This document shows, in pieces, positions 28,820 to 38,116 of a stretch of DNA of 64,000 nt. Position numbers and translations under genes: made by a program. The notes beneath the pieces were generated by a model that saw nothing but the letters and a program-made list of their open reading frames with translations, did not search any database and was not told where the DNA came from. This DNA comes from Geminicoccus roseus DSM 18922. Its GTDB lineage: Bacteria; Pseudomonadota; Alphaproteobacteria; Geminicoccales; Geminicoccaceae. The DNA lies in the NCBI RefSeq assembly GCF_000427665.1, contig NZ_KE386572.1, forward strand, positions 1,157,117 to 1,221,116, read 5' to 3'. Every line of letters begins with the position of its first letter. The stretch's first letter is position 1.

Positions 28820-29710
28820 ATGACATCCACCCTGATCCGGCTGGCCGTGGCCGGCAGCTTCGCCGTGGTCGCGGCCATCTTCGGCCCGGCTCTGCTCGAA
28901 ACGCCGGAGCCGGGTGCGGCCCTGGCGTCGAAGCCCCTGCCGGCCATACGGGTCGCCACGCGCACGTTCCAGGTCGGCACCTTCCTGGACGCGGGCAGCG
29001 CCACCTTCCAGGACTGGAGCGGCAAGGTCACGGACGACATGGTGACCCGCGACGTGCATCCGGGCCAGGACGTGGTGGGCTCGGTGGTGGTGGCGCCCAT
29101 CGTGGCGGGCGAGCCGATCACCCGGAGCAAGCTCCTCATGCCTGGCCAGGAAGGCTTCCTGGCGGCCGTGCTGCGTCCCGGCATGCGGGCGATCTCGATC
29201 GCCGTCGATGCCGTCTCCGGGAATGCCGGCCATATCTTTCCGGGCGACCGGATCGACGTGATCCTCACCCAGGATCTCCATCGTTTCGATGTCGCCGCCA
29301 CCGGCCAGCGCCTCGCCACCGAGACGATCCTGCAGGACGTGCGGGTCATCGCCGTCGACCAGAACCTGAATGAAGATTTGAAGCAGCGCGACACCGACAA
29401 GATCGCGCGGACGATCACGCTCGAGGTCGATCAGACGGATGCCCAGAAGGTCACGCTGGCTTCGGGACTGGGCAAGCTGTCCCTGAGCCTGAGGAGCCTG
29501 CTGCGCAACATCGAGAACCAGCCGGCCGGCACCGCGGACCCGGCTGCCAGCGCAGCGCTCGAGCAGGCCGCGCCGCCGGTCTGGGCCGAGGATGTCTCGT
29601 CCGCGCTCCGGGGCAACCTGCCCCGGGAGGCTGGCGGTCCTCCCGCCGCGGCGCCGGTTCATCCTGTCAGGGTGCTGCGTGGTGCGGCTTCGGCCGTCAC
29701 GAGCGAGTAG
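28820..29710 (+). CDS. cpaB: Flp pilus assembly protein CpaB/RcpC
   Basis: The 296-residue protein has an N-terminal membrane segment (LIRLAVAGSFAVVAAIFGPA). Then comes a SAF domain (AIRVATRTFQVGTFLDAG) and the RcpC/CpaB core with VVGSVVVAPIVAGEPITRSK and GMRAISIAVDAVSGNAGHIF, PGDRIDVILTQDL. It is periplasmic and works with the secretin, perhaps on the peptidoglycan side. The start overlaps the cpaA stop codon region (stop 28816-28818, ATG 28820). Confidence 0.92.
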   Translation: MTSTLIRLAVAGSFAVVAAIFGPALLETPEPGAALASKPLPAIRVATRTFQVGTFLDAGSATFQDWSGKVTDDMVTRDVHPGQDVVGSVVVAPIVAGEPITRSKLLMPGQEGFLAAVLRPGMRAISIAVDAVSGNAGHIFPGDRIDVILTQDLHRFDVAATGQRLATETILQDVRVIAVDQNLNEDLKQRDTDKIARTITLEVDQTDAQKVTLASGLGKLSLSLRSLLRNIENQPAGTADPAASAALEQAAPPVWAEDVSSALRGNLPREAGGPPAAAPVHPVRVLRGAASAVTSE

Positions 29711-29723
29711 AGGTGATCTAGCG

Positions 29724-31121
29724 ATGTCGACTCGATGGGCCTTTGCTGGCCGCCTGTCCTGGATGGTGCTCGCGGCGACAGTATTCCTCGTCCGGCCGGA
29801 GCCGGCCCACGGGGAGACCGCTGCGCTCCCTCGTCTCGTGGTGGACATAGGCGAGGCGCAGGTCATCCATCTCCCGGCCCCGGCCCAGACCGTCTTCGTC
29901 GCCGACCCGACGCTGGCGGACGTGCAGGTCGGCGGGCCCAGGACGATCATCGTGTTCGGCGTCCGGTCGGGCCGCACGACGTTCTATGCGCTGGACCAGA
30001 ACGGCCGGATGATCGTGGCCCGGGATGTGCGCATCAACCACAACCTGGACGTCCTGAACGACATCCTCAAGGAGCGCTTTCCCGGCCAGCGGATCCTGCT
30101 CACCTCGGCGCCGAACACCCTGATGGTCGAGGGCAGCGTCGGAACGCCCCAGGAAGCCCAGGCGGTTCTCGCCACGATCCGCGGGGTGGTCGGCGACAAG
30201 GAACAGGTGATCGACCGGCTGAAGGTCGACATCGCGACCCAGGTGAGTATCCGCGTGCGCATCGCGGAAGTCTCCAAGTCGATCGATCAGCGGCTCGGCA
30301 TCAACTGGCAGGCCCTGTTCAGCGCCGGGGACATCACCTTCGGTTTTCTCAGCGGTCGCGACTTTCTCGTTTCCGGCGCCGCAGCTCCGGTCGTCGGGAG
30401 CACAGGCATCGGCCTGGCTCCGGGCCAGGCTGGATCCTATGTGGGAAGCTATCGGAGCAGCAATGTGAGCGTGGACACCCTGATCGACGCCCTCGATCAG
30501 GAGGGGCTGGCGCGCACCCTGGCCGAACCCAATCTGACGGCGATCTCGGGCCAGAAGGCAAGCTTCCTCGCCGGCGGGGAGTTTCCCATTCCCATCGCTC
30601 AGGGCGACGGCACGATCTCCGTGGACTTCAAGCAGTTCGGCGTGGCCCTCGATTTCGTCCCGACGGTGCTGTCGTCGAACCGGATGAGCCTCACCGTGCG
30701 GCCCGAGGTCAGCGAGCTATCGAACAATGGCTCGGTGCAGACCGGCGACCTGCGCATCCCGGCCCTGACCGTCCGCCGGGTGGAGACCACGGTGGAGCTG
30801 GGCTCCGGCCAGAGCCTGGTGATCGGCGGGCTTCTCCAGCAGAACGCCCGGGATCTGCTCACCAAGCTGCCTGGCCTGGGCGATCTGCCCGTCATCGGCG
30901 CGCTGTTCACGTCGTCGAGCTACCAGAAGAACGAGACCGAGCTCGTGGTCATCGTGACCCCCTACATCGTGAAACCGGCGTCGACGGAGGCGCTGGAAAC
31001 GCCGCTGGGCCGCCTGTCTCCCGCCAGCCCGTTCGAGCGGCTGCTCCTGAAAGGGGCACGCGTCGCTCCGGCAGCCGGAGGCATGGGTCGCCTGACCGGC
31101 CGGGCGGGCTTCGTCTACTGA
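29724..31121 (+). CDS. cpaC: Flp pilus secretin CpaC/RcpA
   Basis: The 465-residue outer-membrane secretin has a signal peptide (WMVLAATVFLVRPEPAHGE), an N-terminal BON/N0-like part (IHLPAPAQTVFVADPTLADV), and the secretin domain. Conserved segments are LAEPNLTAISGQKASFLAGG, PALTVRRVETTVELGSGQSL and LTKLPGLGDLPVIGALFTSS. It forms the gated channel through which the pilus leaves. It starts 14 bases after cpaB. Confidence 0.95.
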   Translation: MSTRWAFAGRLSWMVLAATVFLVRPEPAHGETAALPRLVVDIGEAQVIHLPAPAQTVFVADPTLADVQVGGPRTIIVFGVRSGRTTFYALDQNGRMIVARDVRINHNLDVLNDILKERFPGQRILLTSAPNTLMVEGSVGTPQEAQAVLATIRGVVGDKEQVIDRLKVDIATQVSIRVRIAEVSKSIDQRLGINWQALFSAGDITFGFLSGRDFLVSGAAAPVVGSTGIGLAPGQAGSYVGSYRSSNVSVDTLIDALDQEGLARTLAEPNLTAISGQKASFLAGGEFPIPIAQGDGTISVDFKQFGVALDFVPTVLSSNRMSLTVRPEVSELSNNGSVQTGDLRIPALTVRRVETTVELGSGQSLVIGGLLQQNARDLLTKLPGLGDLPVIGALFTSSSYQKNETELVVIVTPYIVKPASTEALETPLGRLSPASPFERLLLKGARVAPAAGGMGRLTGRAGFVY

Positions 31122-31142
31122 CGCTGGGAGGTTCTTCCTGTC

Positions 31143-31547
31143 ATGAACGATCAACTGCCCCTGCTGATGGCCCTCCTGGGCGCCCTGACCGCCTGTCAGC
31201 CGACGCCCTTTCCTACGCTCGGAGAGCCCGGATCCTCTCTCGGCACGTCCGCCGATGCATCAGCCGGACAGGCGGGGCCGGAATGCCCGGACTGGCGGAA
31301 GGCCCAGCTCGAGCATCCTCTCGATGCCCTTCTCGGCAACCCGGCGCCGGCTGGCCAATTTGCTCTCGGCTGTGCCCAGGCCGCGAACATCCGGCACATG
31401 ATCGCCGATCCGGGCGATCTGCAGGGAGGCGGGTCGACGGGAGCCGCGACCGCCACCGGGGCGGCGAGCGCTGTCGAGCGCTATCATGCCAACAAGGTCA
31501 CGCCTTTGCCGGATCCGGCGCTGCGCAGCCTGGGTGCGGGAGGATAA
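31143..31547 (+). CDS. cpaD: CpaD-type pilus assembly lipoprotein (short)
   Basis: The 134-residue lipoprotein has signal MNDQLPLLMALLGALTAC, with a lipobox ending in the cysteine near residue 18. The C-terminal half shows the CpaD pattern: CPDWRKAQLEHP, then FALGCAQAANIRHMIADPGD, then the short YHANKVTPLPD. Usual CpaD proteins are around 200 residues, so much of the N-terminal domain is missing. It lies between the secretin and cpaE, the normal place, and probably assists the secretin. Confidence 0.75.
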   Translation: MNDQLPLLMALLGALTACQPTPFPTLGEPGSSLGTSADASAGQAGPECPDWRKAQLEHPLDALLGNPAPAGQFALGCAQAANIRHMIADPGDLQGGGSTGAATATGAASAVERYHANKVTPLPDPALRSLGAGG

Positions 31548-31552
31548 GGCAC

Positions 31553-32764
31553 ATGCTCTCCCTGCCCTTTGGTACAGCACCTAGGTCGACCTCCCAGGAT
31601 CCGGTCGAGCTCGCAGCCTTCCTGTCCGATTCCGAAAGCTGCTCGGTGATCGAGCAGCTGGATCAGGAGCATCGCAACTTCCGTCATCATGTCCGGCAGG
31701 GTCGGGTCGCCGAGGCTGTCGAGTACCTGAAGACCGTGAAGACCCCGCCAAAGATACTGATCGTCGACATTTCGGGGCTGGAGTTGCCCCTGTCCGAGAT
31801 CGACCGGCTGGCGGATGTCTGCGAGCCCAGCATTCGGGTGCTGGTCGTCGGCAACCGGCAGGATGTCGGCCTGTTCCGATCGCTTCTGAAGCTCGGCATC
31901 GCCGACTACATCCTGAAACCCTTGAGCCCGGCGCTCATCGAGCCTCATCTGGATGGCTCGCCTTTGCCGGTGCTGGGGGCGGCCAGCACGCGCAGCGGGA
32001 AGCTGGTGGTCGTCACGGGTACCTGTGGGGGCGTCGGCGCCACCACGATCGGCGTGAATCTCGGATGGCACTTGGCCATCCGCGACCATCGCCGCGTGGC
32101 CCTCGTCGACATGGACATGCATGGTCAGGCGATGGCTCTGCAACTCGACGTCCGATCCAGCGACGGACTGCTCCGCGCGATCGAGAACTCCAGCCAGATC
32201 GATTCTCAGTTCATCGACAATGCGATGACGAGCTACCACCCCCGCCTGGGGATCCTGACCGGAGAGCTTCTGTGGGACCAGTCGGCGGACATCAGGGCGG
32301 AGCAGCTCGATGACGTCATCAAGATACTCGAGCACCACCATCACTATGTCATCGTCGACCTGCCCAGGCGACCCGGCCCCGTCTACACCTATCTGCTGCG
32401 GCGCGCAGCACTTCGGGTGGTCGTCACCAACCGGTCGCTGACCGCCACGCGCGACTGCGGCCGCCTACTCGAACTCAGCGGTTCGTTCGACGGGCGCACG
32501 ATCCTCGTGCTGAACGAAGACCGGCCCGCCACGGCAGGTATGCTGGCGGTCGATGCCATCGAGACGTCCCTTCAGCGCAAGTTCGATCTGCGTATTGCCC
32601 ATGAACGCAGGGCCACCGCCCAGATCGACAGTGCCGCCCGGAGCCAGCCGCTGGCCGCCGCCAACCGCCCGTTCCGCCTGACGGTCGAAGCTCTGGCGGC
32701 CAGCATCAGCGGACGGTCGATCTCGCCCAGAAGCCGGTGGCACCGGTTCATGCGGAGGAGCTGA
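31553..32764 (+). CDS. cpaE: Pilus localisation ATPase-like protein CpaE/TadZ
   Basis: The 403-residue protein has an N-terminal receiver-like domain (ILIVDISGLELPLSEIDRLA, DYILKPLSP). A MinD/ParA-like domain follows, with a deviant Walker A (TGTCGGVGATTIGVNLGW, about residue 146) and DMDMHGQAMALQLDV. The P-loop has lost the lysine normally before GG and has Ala in place of the GKT lysine, as seen in other CpaE/TadZ proteins, so ATP hydrolysis is doubtful. It marks the pole where the pilus is assembled. Confidence 0.9.
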   Translation: MLSLPFGTAPRSTSQDPVELAAFLSDSESCSVIEQLDQEHRNFRHHVRQGRVAEAVEYLKTVKTPPKILIVDISGLELPLSEIDRLADVCEPSIRVLVVGNRQDVGLFRSLLKLGIADYILKPLSPALIEPHLDGSPLPVLGAASTRSGKLVVVTGTCGGVGATTIGVNLGWHLAIRDHRRVALVDMDMHGQAMALQLDVRSSDGLLRAIENSSQIDSQFIDNAMTSYHPRLGILTGELLWDQSADIRAEQLDDVIKILEHHHHYVIVDLPRRPGPVYTYLLRRAALRVVVTNRSLTATRDCGRLLELSGSFDGRTILVLNEDRPATAGMLAVDAIETSLQRKFDLRIAHERRATAQIDSAARSQPLAAANRPFRLTVEALAASISGRSISPRSRWHRFMRRS

Positions 32765-32767
32765 GCC

Positions 32768-34135
32768 ATGTTCGGCCGCAGGGTCACCGAGGCGTCGGCG
32801 GCTGCCGAACCCGTCGCGCCCGCTTCCATCCTGGATGCGTCCACGGACGCGGCGCCGGGCCCGTCGTCATCGAGCGGGGAAAAGACGTTCGCGGCCAGCT
32901 TCAAGCGCATCCGCGACCGTCTGTTCGCACGCATCAACGTCTCGGCCGCCATCCTGCGCGGGCGGGAGCAGCTTGCCGACGAGTTGCGGGCGGCCATCGT
33001 GGAGATTGCTGCGGCGGAACGGACGATCATGACGGTCGCGGAGTACGACCGGATCGTGGCGCTCATCCTCGACGAGATGTTCGGCCTGGGGCCGGTCGAG
33101 CCCTTGCTGGCGGACGCATCGGTCACCGACATTCTGATCAACGGGCCGCAGCACATCTATGTCGAGCGGCGAGGACTGCTCGAACTCACCAACATCAGCT
33201 TCCGCGACAATGAGCACCTGACGAATGTCGCGCAGCGCATCGCGGCCTCGGTCGGCCGCAGGGTCGACGAGACCAGTCCGACGGTCGATGCGCGTCTTGC
33301 GGATGGCAGCCGGGTCAACATCGTCCTGCCTCCACTGGCGCTGGACGGAACCTGCATCTCGATCCGGAAATTCGCGAAGCACCGCATCGGCATCAGCACG
33401 ATGGTCCAGCACGGCAACCTGTCCCCAGGCATGGGACGGCTGCTCGAGATCGCCGCCCGGTGCCGACTGAACATCATCGTGTCGGGCGGAACGGGGTCCG
33501 GCAAGACCACCTTGCTGAATGCACTCTCCCGGATGATCGATCCAGGCGAGCGCATCATCACGATTGAAGATGCCGCCGAACTGCGCCTGCAGCAGCCCCA
33601 TGTCGTCCGCCTGGAGACCCGTCCGCCCAACATCGAGCGGAGCGGAGAGATCAACCAGCGCGACCTGGTCAAGAACGCCCTGCGCATGCGGCCCGACCGG
33701 ATCATTCTCGGCGAAATCCGCGGGGCCGAGGCGTTCGACGTCCTCCAGGCGATGAACACCGGCCATGACGGATCGATGACGACCCTTCACGCCAATACGC
33801 CGCGGGATGCCCTGGTCCGGCTCGAGAACATGGTGATCAGCGCGAATGCCGGGCTCCCGATGCAGGCGATCCGCAGTCAGATCGTCAGCGCTGTCCATCT
33901 GATCATCCAGATATCGCGCATGCGTGACGGTGTCCGGAGAGTTCAGCAGATAAGCGAGGTGATCGGCATCGAGGGAGAGGTCATCATCCTGCAGGACCTG
34001 TTCAACTTCGCCTTCGAGGAAACGCATGACGGGCGGATCATCGGGAACTTCGTCTCGACCGGCCTGCGGCCGCGTTTCGTCGTTCAGGCCCGTTACTACG
34101 GTCTTGAAGAAGAACTCAAGCAGGCGATGAGTTGA
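32768..34135 (+). CDS. tadA: Flp pilus assembly ATPase TadA/CpaF
   Basis: The 455-residue secretion ATPase energises pilin assembly and sometimes retraction. It contains Walker A IVSGGTGSGKTTLLNALSRM near residue 240, the Asp-box RIITIEDAAELRLQQPHVVR, Walker B DRIILGEIRGAEAFDVLQAM, and the His-box GHDGSMTTLHANTPRDALVR. The N-terminal part (MFGLGPVEPLLADASVTDIL) is the usual CpaF domain. Only three bases separate it from cpaE. Confidence 0.96.
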   Translation: MFGRRVTEASAAAEPVAPASILDASTDAAPGPSSSSGEKTFAASFKRIRDRLFARINVSAAILRGREQLADELRAAIVEIAAAERTIMTVAEYDRIVALILDEMFGLGPVEPLLADASVTDILINGPQHIYVERRGLLELTNISFRDNEHLTNVAQRIAASVGRRVDETSPTVDARLADGSRVNIVLPPLALDGTCISIRKFAKHRIGISTMVQHGNLSPGMGRLLEIAARCRLNIIVSGGTGSGKTTLLNALSRMIDPGERIITIEDAAELRLQQPHVVRLETRPPNIERSGEINQRDLVKNALRMRPDRIILGEIRGAEAFDVLQAMNTGHDGSMTTLHANTPRDALVRLENMVISANAGLPMQAIRSQIVSAVHLIIQISRMRDGVRRVQQISEVIGIEGEVIILQDLFNFAFEETHDGRIIGNFVSTGLRPRFVVQARYYGLEEELKQAMS

Positions 34136-34140
34136 ACGCC

Positions 34141-35097
34141 ATGCCCAGCCTCATGATGATGGCATTTGCTGGCGGGCTGGTCGGCTTCGGCGCTGCCATC
34201 CTAGCAACCTCCCGCTGCACCTGGTCACCGTCAAGACCGAGCGTCCGGCTGCGGGCCCTGGATCTTCATCGTGGAGCCAAGGCAGAGCCGAAACAGCAGC
34301 GGCATATCGAGATCTTCAGGTCGGAGCCGTCGACCTGGCTGGAGAGACTTCGCCAGCGGATCGGGCAGCATGCCGTAGGTATCGGTGGGTTGCCGATGAT
34401 CTGGCTGGTCGCGGTGGTCGTGATCGCCACCTTCATTCTCAGCCTGCTGACCCTGAATTTTCTAGATGCCTCTGGCAGTGTCGTTGCGATATCGCTCACG
34501 ATGCTCTGTCCCTTGCTGGCAGGCACCCTTCTTCACGGGCAGCTCAAGCGACGTTGGCAGCTTGCATTCCTTAATGGCTTCGCCGACGCGATCGAGCTTG
34601 TCATCCGCGCTTCCAGATCGGGGATCCCGATCTCCGAAGCGATCCGGGTCGCCGGCCAGGAGATCGCAGATCCCGTGCGGTCGGAGTTCCGGCTTATCTC
34701 CAATGCCCTGGATCTGGGCATAGATCTCAAGGATGCCTTGCGGACGGCGGCCAGCCGCGTCTGCCTTCCGGACTTCGACTTTCTGGTGACCGCCCTCATT
34801 CTGCAGCGGGAGACCGGCGGTCAACTTGCAGAGACGCTGGAGAACCTGGCCACGATCCTTCGGCGCCGCAAGGAACTGCGCCTGAAGATCAAGGCCATGA
34901 CGGCTGAAGGTCGGATGTCCGCCGTTGTGGTTGGCGCGATACCGCTCGTCGCCGCCGCAGCGATGTATTTCCTTGATCCCGGCCATATCGAGAGGTTGCT
35001 CGTCCCGGGGGCCGGAAGGTCGATGCTCTATGTGGGCATCGGGCTTCTCGCAGCCGGCATTGCGATCATCCATTTCCTGACCAGGGTCCGGCCATGA
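34141..35097 (+). CDS. tadB: Flp pilus inner-membrane platform protein TadB
   Basis: The 318-residue integral membrane protein carries the T2SS-F domain (FADAIELVIRASRSGIPISE, FDFLVTALILQRETGGQLAE). Hydrophobic helices lie near residues 80-125 and 255-310. It forms the platform with TadC. The ATG at 34141 was chosen; a TTG at 34132 overlapping the tadA stop is possible. Its stop overlaps tadC by ATGA. Codons here end in A or T more often than in acnA or metY. Confidence 0.92.
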   Translation: MPSLMMMAFAGGLVGFGAAILATSRCTWSPSRPSVRLRALDLHRGAKAEPKQQRHIEIFRSEPSTWLERLRQRIGQHAVGIGGLPMIWLVAVVVIATFILSLLTLNFLDASGSVVAISLTMLCPLLAGTLLHGQLKRRWQLAFLNGFADAIELVIRASRSGIPISEAIRVAGQEIADPVRSEFRLISNALDLGIDLKDALRTAASRVCLPDFDFLVTALILQRETGGQLAETLENLATILRRRKELRLKIKAMTAEGRMSAVVVGAIPLVAAAAMYFLDPGHIERLLVPGAGRSMLYVGIGLLAAGIAIIHFLTRVRP

Positions 35098-36050
35098 GCG
35101 AGCCGGATGTGTTTCGCGGCCTGCTGCCTGCGGCATTCGCCGTGCTGGCCCTGCTGGCCGCGGCCCTGATCTTCGCGATTGAAGCCAGATGGAGCGCCGC
35201 CGCCCGTCTCTCCGAGCGTGCCTGCCGCCACGCCGGACGGCGAAAAAGCGAACGGGCGAAGCAGAAGCATGTGACGTCGATGCAGGTGGTCGGCGACGCG
35301 CTCCAGAAAGTCGCGAGCATCGTCCTGCCTATCCTCGCAGCCCGCGATCGCGTGAAGACGCGAGAGCTTTTGGAGGGTGCAGGGATACGCGATCCTCGCA
35401 TGCTGATCCGGTTTGTCGGGATCAAGGTGGCCTTCTTTGCTGCGGGTGCGGCTGGTACCGCCGTCGTCGTCGCCCGGGAGGGTTCATGGGCGGACAACCC
35501 ATGGCAGTGCCTGGCAGCGACCGCGGTGGGAGCCATTGCAGCCGGTCTCGTTCCCGAACTGGCCATCCGCTACCTGCGCCGCCGGAGGCGGGAGAGGATC
35601 CGCTCCGCGCTCGCGGACACGATCGACCTGATGATCATCACGTCCAACGCCGGCCAGAGCCTGGATGTCACGTTGACCCGGGTTGCTCGCGAGGTGGGGC
35701 GGCTCGCTCCCGAGCTGTCGGACGAACTCGTGGTCACGATCTCGGAGTTGCAGGCCCTGCCCGATCGGCGAGACGCGCTCGACAATCTGGCGAGACGTAC
35801 CGGCCTGACCGAAGTCCGAAGCCTCACGGCGACGCTGATCCAGACGATTCGCTATGGAACGCCGCTGACTCAGGCTTTGAAGGCGCTGGCGCAGGAGCTT
35901 CGGCAGTTCCGCCTGCTGGCCCTCGAAGAGAAGGCGGGAAAGCTCCCGGCCCTCCTCTCCCTCCCACTGATGCTGCTCATCATGCCGGCCGTGTTCATCG
36001 TGACAGCCGGACCGGCTGTTCTCGGCTTGATCGATGCCTTCACGAAATGA
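35094..36050 (+). CDS. tadC: Flp pilus inner-membrane platform protein TadC
   Basis: The 318-residue paralogue of TadB has an N-terminal helix (GLLPAAFAVLALLAAALIFA), a T2SS-F domain (ADTIDLMIITSNAGQSLDVT ... VRSLTATLIQTIRYGTPLTQ) and a C-terminal helix pair (LPLMLLIMPAVFIVTAGPAV). The last stretch is strongly conserved in TadC. Translation is coupled to tadB. Confidence 0.93.
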   Translation: MSEPDVFRGLLPAAFAVLALLAAALIFAIEARWSAAARLSERACRHAGRRKSERAKQKHVTSMQVVGDALQKVASIVLPILAARDRVKTRELLEGAGIRDPRMLIRFVGIKVAFFAAGAAGTAVVVAREGSWADNPWQCLAATAVGAIAAGLVPELAIRYLRRRRRERIRSALADTIDLMIITSNAGQSLDVTLTRVAREVGRLAPELSDELVVTISELQALPDRRDALDNLARRTGLTEVRSLTATLIQTIRYGTPLTQALKALAQELRQFRLLALEEKAGKLPALLSLPLMLLIMPAVFIVTAGPAVLGLIDAFTK

Positions 36051-36071
36051 TCGCGCGGAGATGTTCCTGCC

Positions 36072-36866
36072 ATGACCTCGTTCCACAGACCCTTGACCTC
36101 CTTCTGCATGCTTCTGAGCCTTTCGGCCTGCGCCATGGCTCCTTCGGACATGAGCGAAGGCAAAGCCTTCACCGCCTCCACGGAGGCAGATAGCGGGATC
36201 GGCGGCCTGCTGCGCCTGGCCGATGCCTCCCTGGCTGGCGGCGACGTGGATGGCGGGATCAAGCTCCTGCGCCAGGTCATGGCCCGCTATCCCGACTCGC
36301 TTGAAGGACAGCGCGCCCTTGCCGAAGCATTTTTCGTTGTCGGCGCTCTTCCGGAAGCTTCCATCGCCTTCGACCAGATGCGCATGCTCGAGGGCGGACA
36401 ATTGGAGGGGCTGCTCGGGCTTGGCCGGGTGGCACTTGCCAAAGGCGATGCTGCGAACGCCATCGGATATTTTGCGGAGGCCCTGGAAAGCGATCCCGAT
36501 GAGGGAAGGGCAAGCAACGGCTTGGCCGTCGCTTACGACTATTCATCCCGCCATGAAGAAGCCCAGGAGATCTACAACAAGATCCTTGCCAGGAATCCGG
36601 CCGATCACGCCGTGGCCAACAATCTGGCGCTCTCCCAGGCCTTGTCGGGCTCGATCGGACCCGCAATCGCCGGCCTGAGCGACCTGGCGAGCGGTCCAGC
36701 CTATCTGCCCGAAGCCCGTTTCAACCTGGCGCTCGCCTATGGGATGGGCGGCGACCTGGCCGCAGCCCGCGAGATCCTGGAGGACGAACTCGACAGCCAG
36801 GCAGTGGCTGACAATCTGGCCTTCTACCGGCAGATCTCTCCCGCGGCGGGCGGCGGGTCCTTCTGA
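36072..36866 (+). CDS. tadD: Tetratricopeptide lipoprotein TadD
   Basis: The 264-residue protein has a lipoprotein signal (LTSFCMLLSLSACAM; lipobox SAC) and then about four to five TPR units, for example ALAKGDAANAIGYFAEALES and AVAYDYSSRHEEAQEIYNKI. TadD lipoproteins help the secretin reach or stay in the outer membrane, like PilF/PilW. It lies 21 bases after tadC and 2 bases before tadE. Confidence 0.9.
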   Translation: MTSFHRPLTSFCMLLSLSACAMAPSDMSEGKAFTASTEADSGIGGLLRLADASLAGGDVDGGIKLLRQVMARYPDSLEGQRALAEAFFVVGALPEASIAFDQMRMLEGGQLEGLLGLGRVALAKGDAANAIGYFAEALESDPDEGRASNGLAVAYDYSSRHEEAQEIYNKILARNPADHAVANNLALSQALSGSIGPAIAGLSDLASGPAYLPEARFNLALAYGMGGDLAAAREILEDELDSQAVADNLAFYRQISPAAGGGSF

Positions 36867-36868
36867 GG

Positions 36869-37513
36869 ATGAACAACCAGCCTGCAATCTCCTTGCGGCG
36901 CCTGGTTCGTGATCCTGCAGGAGGATCGGCCGTCGAATTCGCGATCCTGGCTCCCTGCGTCATGCTGACCTTGCTGGCGATCGTCGAGATCGGCTTCATT
37001 TCAGCAGGCGAAGTTCTTCTGGGCTCCGGCGCAAGAGCTGCGGCGCGCTTTGCCCGTACGGGGCAAGTGATCAATAACGAGACCCGGATCGAATCGATCC
37101 GCCGCATCGTGACCAGTTTCGTCTGCCCGAAGGCCGTGCTTGCTCCTCCCCACGACGCCTTCTGTCTCTGGGACCAGGGATCCGCGCGGCTGAGCGAGGA
37201 CGGAGCCGTCAGCCCGCTGCAGATAAGGACGCGCGTCTACGCGGATGCCCGGAACATCAGCCTGGCCGAGCCCTACAGCGACACCAACCCGCTGAACGGG
37301 GCTTACGATCCCGGAGAAACCTTCACCGATATCAACGGCAACGGCCAATGGGATGATGACATGGCGAGAAGTGGCGCGGGAGGCGCCGGCGATTTTGTCC
37401 TCTACGAGTTCGAGATGGCCCAAAGTCTCGCCAGCCCGATCTTCCAGGTGCTGACCGGAGAATGGATGACCATCCATCGCGCCAGCATCTCCGTGCAGAA
37501 CGAGAAGTTCTGA
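36869..37513 (+). CDS. tadE: Tad pseudopilin TadE
   Basis: The 214-residue minor pseudopilin has leader ...VRDPAGGS and helix AVEFAILAPCVMLTLLAIVE, the TadE signature with Glu near +3. Residues about 142-162 contain PLNGAYDPGETFTDINGNGQ followed by WDDD, a Ca-binding dockerin/EF-loop-like motif (DxNxNGxxDDD). A calcium site in the pseudopilin is therefore possible. Cleavage by CpaA is expected. Confidence 0.88.
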   Translation: MNNQPAISLRRLVRDPAGGSAVEFAILAPCVMLTLLAIVEIGFISAGEVLLGSGARAAARFARTGQVINNETRIESIRRIVTSFVCPKAVLAPPHDAFCLWDQGSARLSEDGAVSPLQIRTRVYADARNISLAEPYSDTNPLNGAYDPGETFTDINGNGQWDDDMARSGAGGAGDFVLYEFEMAQSLASPIFQVLTGEWMTIHRASISVQNEKF

Positions 37514-37515
37514 CC

Positions 37516-38115
37516 ATGCGCGGGCGAACAAGATGCCGGGCTGGATCCTTCGCCTGTTCGATTCTTTGGCGATGCCGGAGCGGCGCCGTGGCCATCGAAT
37601 TCGCGATCTGGGTGCCGGCGCTCATCATGGCATCGGTGGTGCTGATCGACATGGTCCGGTTCGTCGAGACAAGCGCGCGGATGGACCGGGTCGCGGCATC
37701 GGTGGCAGATCTCGTAACAGGCAACATCGAAATACGGGATCACGTTGATTTCAATCATTTGCTGCAGAACAACGATCTCGCCATGTTCTTCCACTCCGCC
37801 AACGTTCTGGCACAACCTGACGACCTCATCGAGGATGGACGGATCATCCTGACCTCGATCGACACTTCGGTGTCGGGCCATGTCCTGAACTGGCAGCGAT
37901 CGGGCCCCTACCACCTGGATGTGCGGAGCCGCCTCCCCGCCGATCTGAAGCTGCCCCCCGGAGGGACCTATATCGTCGCTGAAGCATTCCTGCAGTTCGA
38001 GCCGTCGATCGCAGCGACAAAACTTGCGATACCTGCAGAATACACGCTTATCTACCGGCGATTTATCTTCCGGTCGAGGCTGGCTTCCTTGTCGCAGCTG
38101 CTTCCGGCGAACTGA
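37516..38115 (+). CDS. TadE/TadF-like minor pseudopilin
   Basis: The 199-residue product has a basic leader (MRGRTRCRAGSFACSILWRC) and then RSGAVAIEFAIWVPALIMAS plus VVLIDMVRF, again a TadE-type helix with Glu. It takes the tadF position. The C-terminal part shows SVADLVTGN and EDGRIILTSIDTSVSGHVLN, common in alphaproteobacterial second TadE-like proteins. The ATG at 37516 lies two bases after the tadE stop, and its end is followed at once by tadG. Confidence 0.82.
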   Translation: MRGRTRCRAGSFACSILWRCRSGAVAIEFAIWVPALIMASVVLIDMVRFVETSARMDRVAASVADLVTGNIEIRDHVDFNHLLQNNDLAMFFHSANVLAQPDDLIEDGRIILTSIDTSVSGHVLNWQRSGPYHLDVRSRLPADLKLPPGGTYIVAEAFLQFEPSIAATKLAIPAEYTLIYRRFIFRSRLASLSQLLPAN

Positions 38116-38116
38116 C

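Noticed and set aside
29735-31550. Plus-strand frame shifted against cpaC and joined in frame to cpaE
   Set aside because: The upstream part is Arg/Gly/Pro-rich shadow sequence; cpaC in the other frame has clear secretin motifs, and cpaE has its own ATG at 31553.
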